DNA from: Candidatus Obscuribacterales bacterium
GTDB lineage: Bacteria; Cyanobacteriota; Vampirovibrionia; Obscuribacterales; Obscuribacteraceae
Direction: 5' to 3'
Length of the DNA stretch: 64,000 nt
Assembly: GCA_019752635.1 (NCBI GenBank)
Contig: JAIELX010000005.1
Span: 124,001 to 188,000, forward strand
A program made the translations under genes and the position numbers. Below the pieces are notes generated by a model. The model saw only the letters and a list, made by a program, of their open reading frames with translations. It did not search any database and was not told where the DNA came from. Within the stretch, counting starts at the first letter, position 1. Every line of letters starts with the position of its first letter. Below are positions 15,001 through 30,000 of the stretch, piece by piece.

Positions 15001-18000
15001 GCTTGAGCTTAGCGAAGGACCTGATCCGGCTGCGCCTATTGCGCCGCCGGACGACAGCGTTAGGTTGCCGCCGCCTCTCTGTCCACCGCTTGCGTCGACA
15101 ATAGACGAGTCGGCAAAGAGAACATCATTGAATGCACTAAGGACTATATCGCCGCCGCGAGCGCCGCTGCGTCCCGCAGAATCAATTGATCCAAGCTGAA
15201 GGGAGCCGCCATGGGCTGCAACCATAACCGCGCCGGATTCAATAGTGCTGCCTGTGCCATAAGAATTAATTGCATCGGAAACAGAAATGTTTCCCGTTCC
15301 GCTAGCAAGGAAGATATCGCCGCCCGCTCCGACGTCGGAAGAAGTATTAAAGGTCGTAGCAGCACCGAAGTTGAGGTTGCCCGCGACCGATCTCAGCGCG
15401 ATGCTTCCAGACTGTGCACCGGCTGTTCCGCGAACATTAATGGTCGAACCTACGTTAACATTAGTTTGCCCCTGCACTACGACAGAGCCTGAGTAAGCAG
15501 ACGTACCGCGCCCTGAAGTGTCCAGGGCACCTTGCAAGTCAACCCCACCGGACTTGGATGTGACATACAATGTTCCGCCCCAGCCACTGCTGGCCGTCGA
15601 GTCCGCGTTCATTTGAATAGCGGGCGCCACAACAACGTTACCGGCATTTGACGTAAGCGAGACCAGCCCGCCGTTTGCGCCGCCGATACCTTGGGCGGAC
15701 AAGCTTCCTGATATAGTCAAATTGCCGGTGACGTTCATGACGATGCTGCCGCCGGCGGAACCTGGTCCGTTGCCGATTCCAACTGCGTTCGCCACGACAT
15801 CGTTGAATGTTGCCGGTCCCGTTGCCGACACAGTAATGGAGCCAGCATTTGCAATCGCGTTAACGTCACCAGTGGTAGCTAGAGCATTGCTCCATCCTGA
15901 CGCTCGCAGAGAAGTAATATCTACAAGAGCAGTGCCCGTGCTGTTTACCGATATGGAACCGCCCCATGCTCGATCCAGTCCATCTGCCGAGAGTGTACCG
16001 ATAGTAGTTGTGGTTCCGGAGCGGGTGGTAACAGAGCCACCTCTGTTCCAGATACCGTTGCCTGTGGCAAAGGCCGATCCGCGTCCCGTGCCCACATCAT
16101 CAGTTAGAGTTACATTCGCCGTGTTCGAGATTAGTGTAATGCTACCGCCATTTTTTCCGTTTGCCAAAACCTGAGCGGTGGTCGCAGACTTCACCACCAA
16201 TGCCCCGCCGGACGTCATAGAGATGACGCCTCCATTGGCATTTAACGATGAAACATCAATGGTGCTTAGATTGCCGTTGCCGTTGTAGCCGAATACTGTT
16301 GTGGCTCCCGTGGCACTGGTTGTAATGGACCCGCCGTTTGCATCTCGCGAAACCGCGCTCATACCATTCAGCACATCTATGTTGCCTGCATTGGCAGTAA
16401 TTCTGATGCTTCCACCGGCACCATTTACCGAGTCGGAGGTGATTCCGTCATTAGCAGACGTGCTGCTTCCGGAAGTGATGTTGATGCTTCCGCCCGCGCC
16501 TGCACGAGTGCTCGTTGATACGAGAGCCTTGTGGGTGACAGTTGATCCGCTGCCAGAGTTAACTGTTATTGAGCCGCCTTTTCCGGCATCGCTAATAGCT
16601 AGAACTGTGCCCACAGTTTCTACAGTTGAAGAGGTCGATTTCAGCGTTATAGTGCCGGCGTTTCCACCGGTTGTGCTCGCTGTGGTTAGACCGGATAGCA
16701 GAAGTGCTGCTGTGGATTGCATGCTTATTGTGCCGCCATTAGCGGCTACACTATTTGCCTTAACATCGCCGGATACCACAAGGGTAGAGGCCGACTGCAT
16801 GTTGATGGACCCGCCGTTGCCCGTGACCGATGCAACATCGACGATCCCCACCACCTGTGCAGTAGTTGCAGACTTCGCGAAGATGGTGCCGCCGTTGCCG
16901 CCTGTTGAACCTGCAAGCAAGTTGGCGTTGACATCTATCGCTCCGGAGCCAGTAGTCGTGAGAGAGATGGAGCCACCCGATGCTGATGTAGATCTGGCAA
17001 TCAGATCTTGAGTCGTAACGATGTTTCCGTTCACGTTTGCCGAAATTGCACCACCATTGCCTGTGTTGCTTTCAACGGTGACTATTCGATCAAGTGTGAG
17101 CGTGCCGCCTGTAAAGTTAATGGAACCGCCATTCGATGAGCTGGAAACAGCCGACACAAAGTCCTTCATTCTTGTCGAGGTGCCGCCGCGCAGAGAAATT
17201 ATGCCGGCTACACCTGAGGTGGTGTCAGCGCTAATGCGCTTCTCCGCCACTAGTTGTCCATTTGCGTTAATTGTGATCTTGCCGGCGTTACCATTGAAGC
17301 CATCAGCATCGACGATTTCGTTGAGAGTAATGTTCTGGGCGGCAGTAAAGGATACTTGTCCGGCGTGTTTGTTGGGCGAGTCGACACGAATATCACCGTC
17401 GGTAGTTATGTAGCTACCGGCGTTAAAAGTTATGTTGCCGGATGTACCGTTGGTAGACATGGTGCTGACGAGCTTGTCCGCATCTATATGCTGTCCCGCA
17501 GTAGCGCTAGCGTTTCCACCATTGGCTGATCCGCCTGCTGTCGTGAGAACGTCATCTTTAAATTGAACATAACCGCTGGTTGACGTGACCGCTATACCAC
17601 CGCCGGCTCCGGTAGACGATGTAGCCAGGATCTTGCCGTCGAAAACGGAATTTCGCCCGGCAGTTGTTGTGATACTGCCGGCATTTCCGGTAGTTGATGC
17701 AACCGACAGAGTGTTGTGTATGAGAACATCACGCCCGGCCGTTAGCGTTATGGTCGCCCCGCGCGCGCTAGTGGAAATCCCGCCGGATAGCGCGGAGAGG
17801 TCGACATCCAGCTTGGCGTTTAAACTAATGGTGCCGGCATTGCCGCTAACCGAGTCTGCCTTTACTGAGTTGAGAATGATGGATCCAAACTGAGAGTTCC
17901 CGGTGATAGTTCCACCACCAGTTGCAGAAGAAATGCGAACATCGGTACCAACAATGTTCTGATTCGCGGTCAGACCGATAGTGCCACCGGCGCCACTAGT

Positions 18001-21000
18001 TGAACCGGCATCAAGAATGCCGTTCAAAGTAATAAAGCCGTATCTGTTTGCAAGGTTTGCTGTCAGAGAAATAGCTCCACCAGCGCCGGAGACACCGGGA
18101 GCGCTTAGTGTGCCGCCAGCCAGAACTATGTCGCCGGAAATCATGGTTATCGAACCGGCAGTTCCAGTAGTCGGCGCAACGTTAAGCATGGCTCCGTTCT
18201 GGATTACCAAAGATGCATCGCGAGACAGGTCGCGAAGCAAGATGCTTCCGCCAGCAGTGCCGGTAGACTTGATTTGTCCAAATGTGCCGTTGAGTGGCGA
18301 TGGAACAGTCGAGCCGTAACCTATGACCAACGTATCGTTGCCTGACTGGGGATAGAGTACTACGGAGCCACCGGCTCCGCCGGTTGAAGACGCATCAATC
18401 GAGATACCATTACCGGGAACTGTTTCTCCCGTAACCCCAAGAAGGTTAGTGATCACAAGAATGCTACCACCAACGCCGCTCGTTCCCCGAGCAGCCAGAG
18501 AGTTTACCGTGACATTGCCTGTGTTCGCGCCCAGAACGATAGCGCCGGAAGAAGCCGCGCCGCCGGAGGACGCATTGAGATTTGCAGAGGGAGAATTTAC
18601 GTGATTCGCGGCAGTGAGCACTATTCGACCAGCCGAAGTGGACGCTGCTGTCGCGCTGGTGTCGACACTACTGCCAATGAGAATCGACCCGCCGCTAGCA
18701 ACAACAATGTTGCCGGCATTGCCTACAGTTGAACCGGTAAATATTCTGTCGACGCCAACGTCGGCAACTCCAGCCGTGTTGAGCGAAACATGACCGGAAG
18801 CCCCGGTTGCGTTCGCTGTGCGGATTTCTTGCGGCGCAGTTGAGCCTGCCGATAAGGATATGTTGACGCTGGAGGTCATGGTAGCGCCACTGGTACCGTC
18901 TAGCATTACTCGGCTAGTCGGCAAGAAGCTATAAGTTCCTGCTGTCTGTAACCAGCCGCCGCTTCCAGTGCTCACTCCAGTGGCGAGAAGCAAATCAGCT
19001 GAGGTACTTCCAGTCGTCGACTTCGCACTCAAGTCGCCCACGATAGCCGAGCTGCTTGTCGAAAGAGCAATTCTTCCTCCTGAAGCATTGGTCAACCCGC
19101 CAGCCAGAATGTCACCTGCCTTCAAGTCGCCAGAAGACAAAATGGATACATTACCCGCGCGATTGCCAGCGCCGCTTGCAATAGTGCTCGATCCGCCATC
19201 GGAAGTGAGATTGCTGCCTGCCCAAATTCCTATAGTAACTTTGTCAGCCGAGGCAACAAATATAGAACCGCCGGCTACGGTGCCACTAGCATCGATGGAT
19301 AATCCGCTGACGCCACTGTTACCAGCTACTGAGACTCGAGCACCAAACAGTCCGATAGAGCCCGCTCTGCCAGCAGAAGTAGCCGTGGATATGCCGCCGG
19401 TAACTATAAGCGCGCCGGTTGCACCGAGGAGAGCGCTGCCCGTATCGGCAGCAGACGATGCTACCACAGAACCGTTGACGGTAAGATCCCCGTTGGATAC
19501 AACACCTATGGAGCCGCCACTAGAAGTTGCGGCTCCAAGGGTCACAGCACCGCCCACAACCAGCGGCGCTACCAGTGAGCGGCTCGAGGTGGACACATCC
19601 AGACTCTTAATGGAGGTGGCGCCGAAACTTGTAAGCGATCCTGCGGGCAACAAATATGTAGTGCTCGTTGTGAGGTCTACAATAGTAGGTGCCGTTGAAG
19701 GACCGACGGCTAGGCGATAGTCATGCGTAGAGTCAACTGCTGCCGCTGTAAACAGAGTGCCGGCACCGGACAGATTGGCAAAGAAACCGGTATTAGCACC
19801 GGTCACGGTGCCGCCACCGTTGATGGTTCCGCCGGACATAACTACGGCAAATCCCTGAGTTCCGCTAGTGGCTGTGACGTCGGTTGAGACGGCAAGATTT
19901 GAAGATGCCCCCTGCGATACAAATATTCCGCCACCCGTCGAACCGGCTGCAGTTCCTTTCGCCTGAAGCGTTCCAGCAGCGACGGTACCCGCAGCAACGA
20001 CCGCTATACTGCCACCTCGAACGCTGCCGTTGGCAGCAACATTGCCGCTGGATAGGTTGCCGGCGAACGATGATGCCACCAGAAGACCGCCAATACCGCT
20101 GACTGAAGAAAGGTCGATAGCGCCGGTGGCCACATTACCGGAAGCCGTCAGTTGAGCGATACCGCCGTTGAGAGCCCCTGCTAGGGAGAGAGCCCCGGTG
20201 CTGATGACACCGCTGCTGGAGGTTGCATTCACAGAACCGCCGTTTATCGTTCCTGTAGCAGTCAAGCCCTGAAGAGTAACGCCATTGGGAGCCGTGAAGG
20301 ACATGCTCCCGCCCGAACCGTTGGTTCCGTTGGCGGTTATTGAGGCGTTGCTGGTAAGCGTGTCGCCTGCCGAAAGGGCGAAATTACCGCCGTTCGTGCC
20401 ATTGGCTTGGATAGTCCAGTTTGTTCTCACAGCGCCGGCACCATAAATGGTTACACTACCAGCGTTGTTTGAAGTAGAGTTTGCCGTGATGGTGCCCCCG
20501 GCACCACTTCCTGCGCCAAAGAACCCGAGGTTGCCGACAGATGTCTTAATAGACACGTTACCTGCATTGCCGGTGCCTGATGACGTGTTGATGTTGAAGG
20601 AACCGGTATCAGACATGAGTCCGACATAGCCATTGTTGGCTGGCAGCGTAGCCGCGTTTGCAACATCAATGAATACGTTTCCACCGCTGGCAGACGTACC
20701 CTGAGCATTTACTGTGCCGTTGAGGTGGACATTGCCGCTGCCAGTGACGGCCAAAGTAACGTTGCCGCCAGCCAAACCGGAAGAGGAGTCCAGATTTCCT
20801 GCAATTAGTTCTTTGGTAGCATTGAGAGTGATACTGCCGCCCTGCAATGCGCCGCTACTATCGATAACATTGTTTCGGCTGTTAACAGCCGAGAGCGAGA
20901 TATTGCCACTGGTGGAGCTGACTTTAACATTGCCGCCGATACCAGGTCCGACTGCGGTGCTTGCAGCCACGTAAGAACGAGACTCGATAAAGTTACCTGT

Positions 21001-24000
21001 GACCGAGGCTGCACTGATAGAGATGTTGCCACCACGTCCGGTGGTGGTGGCAGCACTGAAGTAGCCGGCGTTAAGTGTACCCGCCACTGCCACGTTCATG
21101 TTGCCGGCTACAAGACCTATCGTCTCAGAATTCCAGCGAACATCAACATTGCCTCCGATCTGCCACGTCATGTCTCCCGAACGCCCGTTCAAAGCATTCG
21201 TATATATGTACATGGTATCTTTCGTCGTCTGGTTGGTGACAATACCGTTGTCGATTCGGATGAGGACGTCGCCGCCACTTCCCGAAGTAGAAGAAGCATC
21301 GAGGCTAGACGTCGTATTCGGGAACCAGGGCTGATTTACGAATTTCTTGAAGATACCGGCCGCGCCTAAATATGTCGGATCAGGAATCGTTTGGCCGATC
21401 AAAACTGAAATGTCGCCAGCCTGACCGGATGATGCTTTTGTCGTGATCATCGGTCCTGAATAGTAGCCTGTGTAGGCGTCCCCCCAGGAGTCGTAATAGG
21501 TATATTGCGTGTCGAACACAATGTTACCGGAAGTCACAACAGTTCGAACATTGCCACTATTGCCGGGTGATGACGCATCCAGGTAGATGCCTGCATATAT
21601 GGTGGCACCTGCTAAAAGGTCGATGTTTCCAGCCTGAATAGTGGCCGACGTGGAAATCGACGGTGCCGCATAGTCTGTGTAGTTCAGCGTGATGTTTCCG
21701 TTGTAAGCCTGTACCAACACATTACCGCCAGTGAATCCTCCGTTAGCGCGTATGTAAGGTAACTGGACACTTCCGGTCGATGCGGTTATGGATACGTCAC
21801 CGGCACGCTCAACCGAGGCATTGGTGACAATAGCTCCCCTGCTCGTAAATGAACTTCCGGAGTAAGACGAGAAATCACCACCGAAGGTACCGTTACTTCT
21901 CGAAGTTCCAGAGAGGTAAATTGAACCGCCTACGTTCAGAGTGATATCACCGCCGCTGTTATTCGCGGACACGGCGTTCATATCCAAATACATGCCGGTA
22001 TAAGGAGATTGACCGCTGCTGTGTCCGGATTGCGTATTGAGATTGCCGCTGACTATCGTGATCGACTGATTTCCCGCCGCTCCTGAAGTCGAAGAGGTGT
22101 CAATCGATAACCCGCCAGTGTAACCCCACCATGAATTATGTATGTACAGTCCGCTTCCGGCAACGGTAGGCAGCGATTGTCCGATTAACAGGTTGAAGTT
22201 TCCTCCGGCGCCAGTTCCACCGGTTGCATTAACACCTCCCGATCGGTTGTTAGTAAAATCAAGAGTCACGTTACCTGCTGCTACTTGCAGATTGACGTTG
22301 CCTGCTATGCCAGCCGAAGAAGCGTTTAAGCTTCCACCGAAGGTCTGAGACCCGCCAGAAAGTGCAAATTGATTGCCAGCACGAGCGGTACCGGTGGTGT
22401 TTAGCAGACTTATCGGAACGTACGCGGTATACCAGTCTCCCCAGGCATCTTGGTAGTCGTAAGATCCGGTCCCGCAGCAAACCGTGATAACCCCGATCGG
22501 AGCCAGCAGGGATACATTTCCTCCAGTGGTTCCGCCATTGGCGCTTATTACGCCGGTGAGGTTATAGAAAGTGAAAGGTGTGCTGACTTTAATATCACCA
22601 GTTAACGAAACAAGTGCTACATTGCCGCCCGCTGTAGTGCCGGATGCACTTATCGCGCCTGAGGTAATAGTGCCCCTTGCCGCGATTGCGAATGAATCTG
22701 CATTTACTGTGTTGGCCGTCTGACCACCGCTAATGGACACCGCGCCTTTAGAAAGAATTGGCGCGACTAGCAGAGAGTCTCCGCCGGTGTTGCTGATTAA
22801 TCTTCCGCTTCCACTTATGGTTATGAAGTCGAAACCGCGCGGATTGTAATTTGTGACCGCCGACGGAGTTACAGTTACAGTGTAATTTCCCGACGTGTTA
22901 ATGTTCGTTCCAGGGCTTGCATAGTTCTGGAAAATGCCAGAGTTAGATGCCGCACCCACCGTAATGGTCCCGGTAGTGATCGCACCGGACGAAACCAGAA
23001 CAACGCTGCCCGAGGCCGTTCCGTTGGCGGCATTGAAAGCAGTAAGATTCTGTGTCTGGATGGAAACTCCGGAAGAAGCGAAGACTGAGCCCGATCGACC
23101 AGTTCCCGCACCGATACTGGTGTTGGCCGTTGATACATTACCTATATTCACAGCACCAAGCGTTGCAATGCTCACCGAACCACCAAGCCCGGACCCTAAA
23201 GTGGCTTCAGCTGTAATCGAACCGGTAGTGACGCTCTGGGTAGCCAAATCTAGAGAGACAATCTGCACATTGCCCGCATTTTTACCGGAGGCAGATATGT
23301 TTCCCACCACTATGGAAGCAGTTCCGTTATTACCGCCCGACAGCAATGTTATATTGCCGCCAGTACCTGAGGCAGATGACGCATCCAAGTTGAGCGTTCC
23401 TCCGGCGGAGTTGGCTATGCCACCGGCTGCAGTCACTGTGATACTGCCTGCACCAGCTTCACCAGTGGTAGAAATACCAGTAACCGAAGTGGCAGAGCCG
23501 ATGACCGCGTTAGTCGCCGACGTCACGATTACTGAGCCGCCAAACGCGCCCGATTGCCCTCTGGCGTCTACAGAACCGATGTTCACCGCACCGGCTGTGG
23601 CAGATACGAGGATCGAACCTCCAAGCTTCGCAGCACCGGTTCCGAACGCGATAATGTCGGCAGTAGCATTGATGCCCGCAGCACCACCCGATGAGAGCGA
23701 CACACCTCCGGCAGAGTTTCCTGCAGAAGACACGTCTATCCTCGCCCCGCCAGCCAGTGCCACACCAGCCGTCGATGACCGCAAGCCCACTCGACCACCG
23801 ACAGCGTAGTCTCCCGACGCGCTAGCCAGACCACGCGCAAAGATCGGAGCATTTACAGACAGTGAGGAGCTGGCCGTCAAATTAACAGCACCGGCGAAGC
23901 CACCAAGACCTACGCCGTCTGCAGTTATCTGTCCGGAGACTGTAGTGATAGCGGCGGAAGAACTGGTGAGAATTCCACCCCATCCTCTAGATGAGGATGT

Positions 24001-27000
24001 ATCGGCAGAGAGATTGGTTGTACCAGCAAGAACGATATTGCCTGTAGTTGTATTCAACGCTACAGAGCCAGCGTTTGAGCCATTGAAGCCGGCAGCCGAA
24101 AGCAGTTTTGATATGGTGAGATTCTGCTTCGAGGTCATGCTGACCGCACCGCCCCTGGAGCCGATGCCGATACCAATACCGACGGAATCGGCTCTAACAG
24201 TATCGAATAGGACAGGTCCATTGGTAGCATTAACAGTTATGCTGCCACCATTAGAAATGGCAACGAGATCGCCCGTTCCAACATAATTCGAATAGCCCGA
24301 TGCGAGCAAGTTAGTTACATCAACAAGTTGAGTGCTAGTGGAGCTCACGCTTATGCTGCCGCCTGAAGCATAGTCCTTGCCATTGACAGTGAAGGTGCCA
24401 GCAGTGGTCTCGCTGCCCGAAGAGGTGATGATCGAGCCGCCAAAGTTGGTAGAACCGAAGCCTGTCGCAGAGATGTTCCCTCGCACGGCTCCCGGTCCAA
24501 GCAACTTTACGGAGCCCGTCGTTGACTTCACCGAAACGGTGCCACCATTGTTTCCGTCGGCCAGAATGTTTCCGCCGGAGGCAGCCGTGAACAGCACATT
24601 ACCTGAGGCCGTTAAGTTAACGTTACCTCCGCGAGCCGATCCGGAAGATACATCGATGGTGGAGTCGTTTCCGTTACCAGTATAGTTATTGAAGGTCAGC
24701 GAAGAAGAAGTAGTAGCAATTACGCTGCCGCCATTGTTGGTCAGCGACCGAGCGCTCAAACCGCCATCAACAGAGATGGACCCGGGCGCAGCAAGCACAA
24801 TGGTTCCCCCTAATCCGCTATTGCTGTGCGCTGCAATTCCGGCATTAACCGATATGGTTGTAGTGGTAGCGCCCGTGGTTGCACCCAAATCTACCTTTCC
24901 GCCGCTGCCCGAAATGGAATTGGCGGTTACCAGAGAATCGGTCTTAATCGAATTAATTGCTCTGTAAGTAATAGTTCCGCCGCTTCCGAATTGCGAATCA
25001 GCCGACACGATGCCGCCGGTGGCGATGGTGGTTGCCGCAGTCAGCGTTATGGTGCCCGCCTTAGCGAGCGAAGTGTCTACGCGCAAATTGTTGTATGCGG
25101 AGATACTGGTAGCGTTGGCACTAATTGACCCACCGTTACCATTAATTGAAGTAGCGGTTATGGCACCGGCCGGGACTATGGTAGTGCCGGCCTTAAGCGA
25201 TATGTTTCCGCCATTGCCATTTTGAGAGTCCGCTGCAATGAAACCTGCAAGAACCAGTGCGCCGGCTGTAGCCGTCAGGTTCACTGTGCCGCCGGTTCCG
25301 CCGACCGAAGTGGCAACTATATTGGCGCCAGCGTTAAAGGTTTTGGCCGCGGTAGCATTTACCGAGCCGGCACTTCCACTGGTAGCAGATACGTTTATCT
25401 GCCCCGAAGCAGATATATCGCCGCTCGACGTCAGCGAGATCGACCCGCCGTTGCCGCTGCCTAATGTTTGGGCGGACAGCGTTGAGTTCACGCTAAGATC
25501 TCCACCCGTCGACTGAAGTGCAATCGAACCACCATTACCGGTTCCGGTAGCTGATACAGCACCGGCAACTTGTAAGGAGCCTGCAGTCGAGCGTAGGTTG
25601 ATAGACCCGCCATTACCGGAGACAGACGACGCATCAACAGCGTTATTGAAAGTAGCCGAGCCGGACGTCGAAGCGATTGAGCCACCGCCGGTCTGGCCTG
25701 TAGCCGTGACTGCGGCGTTAAGCACTACGCGGCCCAACGCTGTGAGATTAACGGACCCGCCGCCAGCACTGGCGGAATTCGCTGAGATCAAAGTCGCTGG
25801 CAATATGTCGGAACCCGCATAGATCGAGATAGCGCCGCCTGTGCCGTTGTTTGTGTTAGCAGTAACGGTAATTGGAGTAACGTCTCCAAAATCGGAACTC
25901 AAGCTCACAGAGCCGCCGCCGCTAAACGAATTAATCGAAACCGATTGCACATCGACATTCTGGCTTGCGCTAGCGAACACTGTACCGCCGCCACCACCTG
26001 TAGAGCCTGAATCGATACTGCCTGTCACTACTACAGTGCCCGAGTAGTTCGCTTGATTGGCGACGAGCCTGATGGTTCCGCCTGCTCCCGCCAGCCCTGC
26101 TGTGCTCAGGTTGCCAATAGGTATCGAGATCGAGCCGGAAGTGAGATTGATAGTTCCGCCGGCCGCTACCGATGGCGCAACATTAACCAGCGAAGTGTTC
26201 GACACTAATAGAGAAGCATCTTGAGAATAATCTTTTACAAGCACACTACCGCCAGAGGTTCCACTAGCGTTGATGGCGTTACGAACGCCATTCGCCACTG
26301 CTGGCGGCGAAGCACCGTAGCCCAGAACTAATTGATTGGTCCCTGAGTCGGGATACAACGAGACCGAACCACCGGTGTTACCAGTAGAAGAAACATCTAT
26401 AGATACTCCGGAGCCTACTGACGTTTCACCTGTAACATCCAGCAAGTTTGCAAACACTGTGAGCGCGCCGCCCGTCCGGGTCGCCCCCGTGGCTTTTACC
26501 GAACTAAGTGTTACATTGCCGGACTTGGAGATAATGGTGATACCGCCCGCATTAGCGGAGCCAGTTGCCGAAGCATCAAGCTTTGCTGAAGAGGCATCAA
26601 TATTTTGAACTGCTGAAATGAGCATTGAACCGGCCGATGTGCCTGCACTGGTTGCAGTGCTCGATATGTTGCCTGGCAGACCGATACCGCCGAGAGAATT
26701 AGATAGATAGACAGAGCCGCCAGAGCCTGCAGGAGAGTCTGTTCTCACCGCACCAAACTGAACATTGCCGCTATCTGACGCTTTTATGACGACACTACCG
26801 GAAGTGCCCGTTAGATTAGTCGTGACGACCTGAGAAGGTCCTGCGGAGCCGGAAGCCAGGGATAGATTAATGGTCGATGTGGGGCGAGTCGCAGTGCTGC
26901 CATCTACCAGTAATGAACCCGACGACAGAAAGGAGAAATTACCGCCGGCAATAAATACTCCCCCGGCACCGTTACCGGTGTCGTTAGAATACAAGAGAGT

Positions 27001-30000
27001 CGATGCGCCGGAAGACGACGAGGTAGACCTGGCAGACAAGGAACCGCTATACGAAACACTTCCGGAAGAAACAGTAAGATTGCCTGCATTGGCATTGTCG
27101 ATACCGCCAGTGGAGGCTGCCCCTAGTCGAACCGTACCTCCAGACACTATGGTGACTTTGCCACTCTGGCTACCAACACCGCTAGCAGTGCTTTCAACAA
27201 TGCCTTCCGATAGCAAACTGTTGCCGCTCCAATTGCCCGCGGTGAAATCTCCAGCAGACACCAGCAAAACAGAACCTGCAGAACCCGCAGCTGACGTGTT
27301 GGCGCTGCTAACATTGGCAGCTGCCATAGCGGCACCGGTCGCCGAGCCCGATACACTCACGTTGCGAGCCGCAACAACGATATCTCCCGAGCGACCTGCG
27401 CCGGCTATAGCTGTGCTGATACCAGCCGATGCCGAAATGCTGTTAAGCGAAAGAAGGTGTATATCAACACCGGCCATCGCGCCGTTAGACACAGAGCCTG
27501 TGAAACTCATTGCTCCGGAAGACATAAACGCAACCGCGGCTGGACCGCTTGCCGACGTAGTAGTCGCTACGGAAACAGTGCCACCTACCAATACGGCTGC
27601 CGGTACAGAAGAGTTGACCGACAACGAATTGACGCCAAGGTTCGTTACGGAGACCAGAGTGCCAGCCGGTAATGTGTATGTTGTTGAAGTTGATGAATTA
27701 GTGATTGTAGGAAGTGCTGTCGGCGATATGTTAATGACGTAGTTATCACTGGAGACAACAGCAGCTTGTGAGAACAGATTGGCAGCCGCGGCCAGGTTGG
27801 GAAATACTCCGGAAGTCGCGGAGGTAGTTGTGGAGGACGAACCGTTAACTGTGCCGCCCGACATTAACACTGACGCTCCGGATGAAGCGACTCCGGTTAT
27901 GTTCGTCGTAACCGCAAGGTTGCTGCTTGCGGCCTGGCTCACGAAGATGCGACCACCAGTGGAACCTACTCCTGTTGCGCGTGCATCTAGAGTGCCTCCA
28001 GCGACGATGTTTCCACCTGAGACCAGCGCAATGTTACCTCCCTCTGTAGAACCGGCGGCATTCGCTCCGGACGAAAGAGACAGTGCACCGCCAACGGTGC
28101 CAAGAATCGCAGTACCGCCAGACGAGTTGGTAGAAGATAGATTGATCGCACCAGTAACGCTGACACCGGTGGCAGCGAGCATGTCCAGCGTGCCGCCGGA
28201 GCCTGTGGTCGCCGACCCGTCAATAGCACCGGTAGAAACTCTGCCAGTGCTCGACTGCACCGCCATGCTGCCGCCGCTCAATCCCGAAGCGGTGACGGCA
28301 CCGAGGGTGACATCGCCCACGCCGGTTGCGGCGATAGTACCGCCGCTGCCTGCAGTAGACCGCACAGTGATGCTAGCTTGGGAGCCGCTATTGGTGAGGG
28401 CACCGCCAGACGATAGCAACACAGAACCGCCGACACTGCCGTTGGCCTGCAGTGACCAGTTGGTCCGCAAACTGCCTGCGGTTGAAACTGTGATAACTCC
28501 GGAAGCACCTGTACCTGAGGTAGCAATCAGTTGACGGTTGTTTGTTTTTGCTGCTGCACCAAAATAACCCAATCCGCCGGACGCAATGCTTACAGTAATA
28601 TTGCCTGCAGAACCATTAGAAGAAGTATTAATAGAATAGTTAGAAGGACTGCCGGTCACATCCGGGTCGGCGTAAAGCCCTGACCAGAAGTCATTGCCTG
28701 CGGTTGCGTTGCTGGTGTTGACCGAAAGTCTGACAATTCCGCCCGCTACGTTAGTGCCGCTTGCAAGCATGTTCCCGGCGATTCGCAGATTGCCCGTGCC
28801 GGTCACGGCTAGACTAATGTCGCCACCAACATTGCTTGAAGATGCATCGAGCGAGCCGGTTACAACGTCATTGACAGCGGAGATCGAAATAGAACCAGCC
28901 TTCTGCGGGGCGCTAGTATCAATAGCCATTCCGCGTGAGTTGGAAGATGAAAGAGAGACGCTGCCCGCCACAGCCGTGAGGGATACGTTGCCGCCGATAC
29001 CCACTGTCGCACTCGTCGAACGGGCCTCTACCCAACTAGCCGAAACGCTGCTGCCGGTCAATGAGACATTGCCGGCCTGCCCCAGAGAAGTGTTAGCTTG
29101 GAATGTGTTTGCTACCAGGCTGCCTGTCGCTGCAAAGGTGGTAGCCCCACCAAGCGCACCGGACGAGTTAACAACCCAATTGCCAACAACGTTACCGCCG
29201 ACGTTTACACTAATATCCCCGCCTCGTCCGTTCGAGGCAGCCGAGGTGATATTCATAATGTCGCCGGGATTTAGATAGTTCCAATTTCCATTCCTTATGG
29301 AAATGGAAATATCGCCGCCATTTCCTTGAGTGGACGAACTATCTATATAAGACTGCGTGATTGGCTCCCACCATTGCGGGTTGCGGTAATTTCTATAGAT
29401 GCCGGCGAAATTGGCGTTGCCAGGATCATCAACCGATTGACCAATCGCGACGTTAATATCGCCGCCCTTTCCAGTGTTGCCACTGCTGCGCATTATTGGT
29501 CCGCTGAAATAGGTATAGTAGTAGCCACCGTCTCCATCTGGTACCGCAACATAGTTACTGAAGAACAGATTTCCCGTGGTAACTACACCGGAAATATTTC
29601 CTCCGCTACCACCGGAAGAAGAATCCCATCCGCTAGCGGACGAAACGTTACCACCCGAGCGAACAGTTATATCGCCCCCACGAACTTTGGTTCCGACGGA
29701 GTTAATTGAGCCTGAGTTGTCGCCGGAAAGAGTAACGGTGCCGCTTAGGGCTTGCAATGTTACATTGCCGCCGATCGCATACCCGGATGAGCGTAACCAC
29801 AAACCGCTCAAATTTCCGGTAGAGGCCGTAATAGAAATGTTGCCCCCCCGATCGAATGAGCCGGATGTATTGACACCGCCACTGATACTAAAATTGGAGC
29901 CGGAGTAACCGGTGAAGTTTCCACCCGAGATTCCTGTGGCGCTGGCGCTACCCTTATGCAGAAGCTGTCCACCTACATTGAGGTTGATGTTACCGCCACG